This document shows, piece by piece, positions 62,920 to 64,000 of a stretch of 64,000 nt of DNA. Under the pieces are notes generated by a model. That model was given only the letters and a program-made list of their open reading frames with translations, searched no databases and was not told the origin of the DNA. The stretch comes from Cutibacterium equinum (lineage in GTDB: Bacteria > Actinomycetota > Actinomycetes > Propionibacteriales > Propionibacteriaceae): contig NZ_CP115668.1 of assembly GCF_028021195.1 (NCBI RefSeq), forward strand, positions 868,001 to 932,000, written 5' to 3'. Position 1 is the first letter of the stretch. Each line of letters opens with the position of its first letter. Made by a program: the position numbers and the translations under genes.

Positions 62920-64000
62920 GTGCCTTTGAACCCCTTGACCCTGACTGCGCCCTCTGGCGGCACCGTGTCGGTGGACACCCCGGTGGTGTTGGCGCCGATG
63001 GCCGGCGTCACCAATGCCGCCTTCCGTCAGCTGTGCGCTGAGCAGGGGGCAGGGCTCTACGTCTGCGAGATGATCACCTCTCGCGGCCTGGTCTACGGCG
63101 ATCACAAGACCCACGACATGCTGGCCTTCGCCGACTGCGAAGATGTGCGCTCGGTGCAGTTGTACGGGGTTGACCCCGCAATGGTCGGTGAGGCGACGTC
63201 GATCCTGTGTGAGAAGTACGGGGTGAACCACGTCGACCTCAATTTCGGCTGCCCGGTGCCCAAGGTCACCCGCAAGGGTGGTGGGGGAGTCCTGCCCTGG
63301 AAGCGTGACCGGTTCGCCGCCGTCGTCTCCGCTGCCGTCCAGGCCGGCGACGCCCACGGGGTTCCGGTCACCGTCAAGACTCGTATCGGCATCGACCCCG
63401 ACCACATCACCTATCTCGACTCTGCCCGCATCGCCGTCGACTCCGGATCCGCTGGGGTGTGCTTGCACGCGCGCACCGTAGCCGAGGCCTATGCCGGGCA
63501 CTCTCACTGGGACGCCATCGGAGACCTCGTCGAGGCTGTCGACGTCCCGGTCATCGGGAATGGCGACATCTGGGAGGCCAGTGACGCCATGACCATGGTC
63601 GAGCAGACCGGGTGCGCCGGGGTCGAGGTCGGGCGTGGCTGCCTGGGCCGCCCTTGGCTGTTCCGTGACCTGGCTGACGCCTTCGCTGGTCGTGACACGA
63701 CCACCTTGCCGACCTTGGGTGAGGTGTGCACGATGATCCGACGTCACGCCGAATTGCTCGTGAAATACCAGGGAATCCACGGCCTGGTCGACATGCGCAA
63801 GCACATGGCCTGGTACCTCAAGGGTTTCCCGGTGGGTGGGCAGACCCGCCACGCTCTGGGTCAGATTTCCAGCTTCGAGGAACTCGACGCGCTGTTGGCC
63901 ACCTTGGACCACGACGCGCCCTTCCCGGTCAAAGAGCTTGGCAAGGCCCGCGGGCGGCAAGGGGCCCCGCGTCGCAAAGTCGTCATGCCGCACGGTTGGC
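62920..64000 (+). CDS. dus: tRNA-dihydrouridine synthase, 3' truncated by the window edge
   Basis: This FMN enzyme reduces uridines in the tRNA D-loop. VVLAPMAGVTNAAFRQLC is the N-terminal TIM-barrel signature. The catalytic Cys is in HVDLNFGCPVPKVTRKGGG. KTRIGID, LHARTVAEAY and IGNGDIWEASDA form the phosphate-binding region. 360 residues are visible with no stop. The C-terminal helical domain is present (DMRKHMAWYLKGFP). It is divergent from bluB-cobT. Confidence 0.92.
   Translation, partial: MPLNPLTLTAPSGGTVSVDTPVVLAPMAGVTNAAFRQLCAEQGAGLYVCEMITSRGLVYGDHKTHDMLAFADCEDVRSVQLYGVDPAMVGEATSILCEKYGVNHVDLNFGCPVPKVTRKGGGGVLPWKRDRFAAVVSAAVQAGDAHGVPVTVKTRIGIDPDHITYLDSARIAVDSGSAGVCLHARTVAEAYAGHSHWDAIGDLVEAVDVPVIGNGDIWEASDAMTMVEQTGCAGVEVGRGCLGRPWLFRDLADAFAGRDTTTLPTLGEVCTMIRRHAELLVKYQGIHGLVDMRKHMAWYLKGFPVGGQTRHALGQISSFEELDALLATLDHDAPFPVKELGKARGRQGAPRRKVVMPHGW

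Noticed and set aside
1-64000. CRISPR arrays, tRNA or rRNA genes
   Set aside because: I saw no regularly spaced repeats and no cloverleaf-like segment with a T-loop GTTCRA motif in the intergenic gaps; a dedicated scan would be needed to exclude a tRNA fully.

Overview
The window is high-GC actinobacterial chromosome, most likely Propionibacteriaceae and Cutibacterium-like. Three things point there: a BluB-CobT fusion for the lower ligand of vitamin B12, a known propionibacterial arrangement; a menaquinone pathway close to a succinate dehydrogenase/fumarate reductase operon; and the block hrcA-dnaJ-rsmE ... phoH-ybeY-CBS protein-era ... recO/uppS-fur-glyS, which resembles the mycobacterial order. 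The species is inferred from content, not from a database search.

Layout. 1-5.1 kb: end of a DEAD/DEAH helicase, holA, rpsT (reverse) and lepA. 5.1-11.1 kb: menaquinone genes in two converging blocks, menC-menD forward and menB, menE-menF reverse. 11.1-15.8 kb: a rhomboid protease and two tandem acetyl-CoA synthetase paralogues, the first preceded by a perfect CRP/GlxR-type site. 15.9-20.1 kb: an accessory island of insertion-sequence wreckage (IS481 with a frameshift, truncated IS3, decayed IS110) around an orphan P-loop kinase. 20.4-23.5 kb: a CUT1-type sugar importer without its ATPase gene. 23.6-30.3 kb: hemW, a DUF3097 protein, an IMPase-family phosphatase, a metallo-hydrolase, then hrcA (with a CIRCE operator), dnaJ and rsmE. 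30.4-35.9 kb: DoxX protein, RecQ-type helicase with a phosphoribosyltransferase-like tail, a beta-helix protein and an exported propeller-like protein. 36-43.4 kb: tgt, a two-component system, an ABC-2 exporter, a queuosine-precursor transporter and proline iminopeptidase. 43.5-52.7 kb: phosphotransferase, phoH-ybeY-CBS-era-leuA, uppS, a GAP-family membrane protein and recO. 52.7-55.1 kb: histidine kinase, a tiny secreted two-cysteine peptide and a divergent response regulator. 55.1-64 kb: a Fur-family regulator (probably Zur), glyS, sdhCAB, bluB-cobT and the start of a tRNA-dihydrouridine synthase gene.

Functional themes. Menaquinone made by the Men enzymes would serve the SdhCAB complex. 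The cobamide lower ligand activated by BluB-CobT would serve B12 enzymes of propionate fermentation, which lie outside the window. Tgt plus the YhhQ-type transporter suggests salvage of a queuosine precursor. Many operon-first genes carry a TAnnnT -10 hexamer only 6-7 nt before the start codon, which suggests widespread leaderless transcripts.

The most interesting candidate for an undescribed system is the peptide-kinase-regulator locus at 52.7-55.1 kb. A 60-residue secreted precursor ending in an 8-residue Cys-Cys aromatic loop lies 36 nt upstream of a polytopic histidine kinase and divergent from a LuxR-type regulator. This is what a peptide-pheromone circuit would look like.
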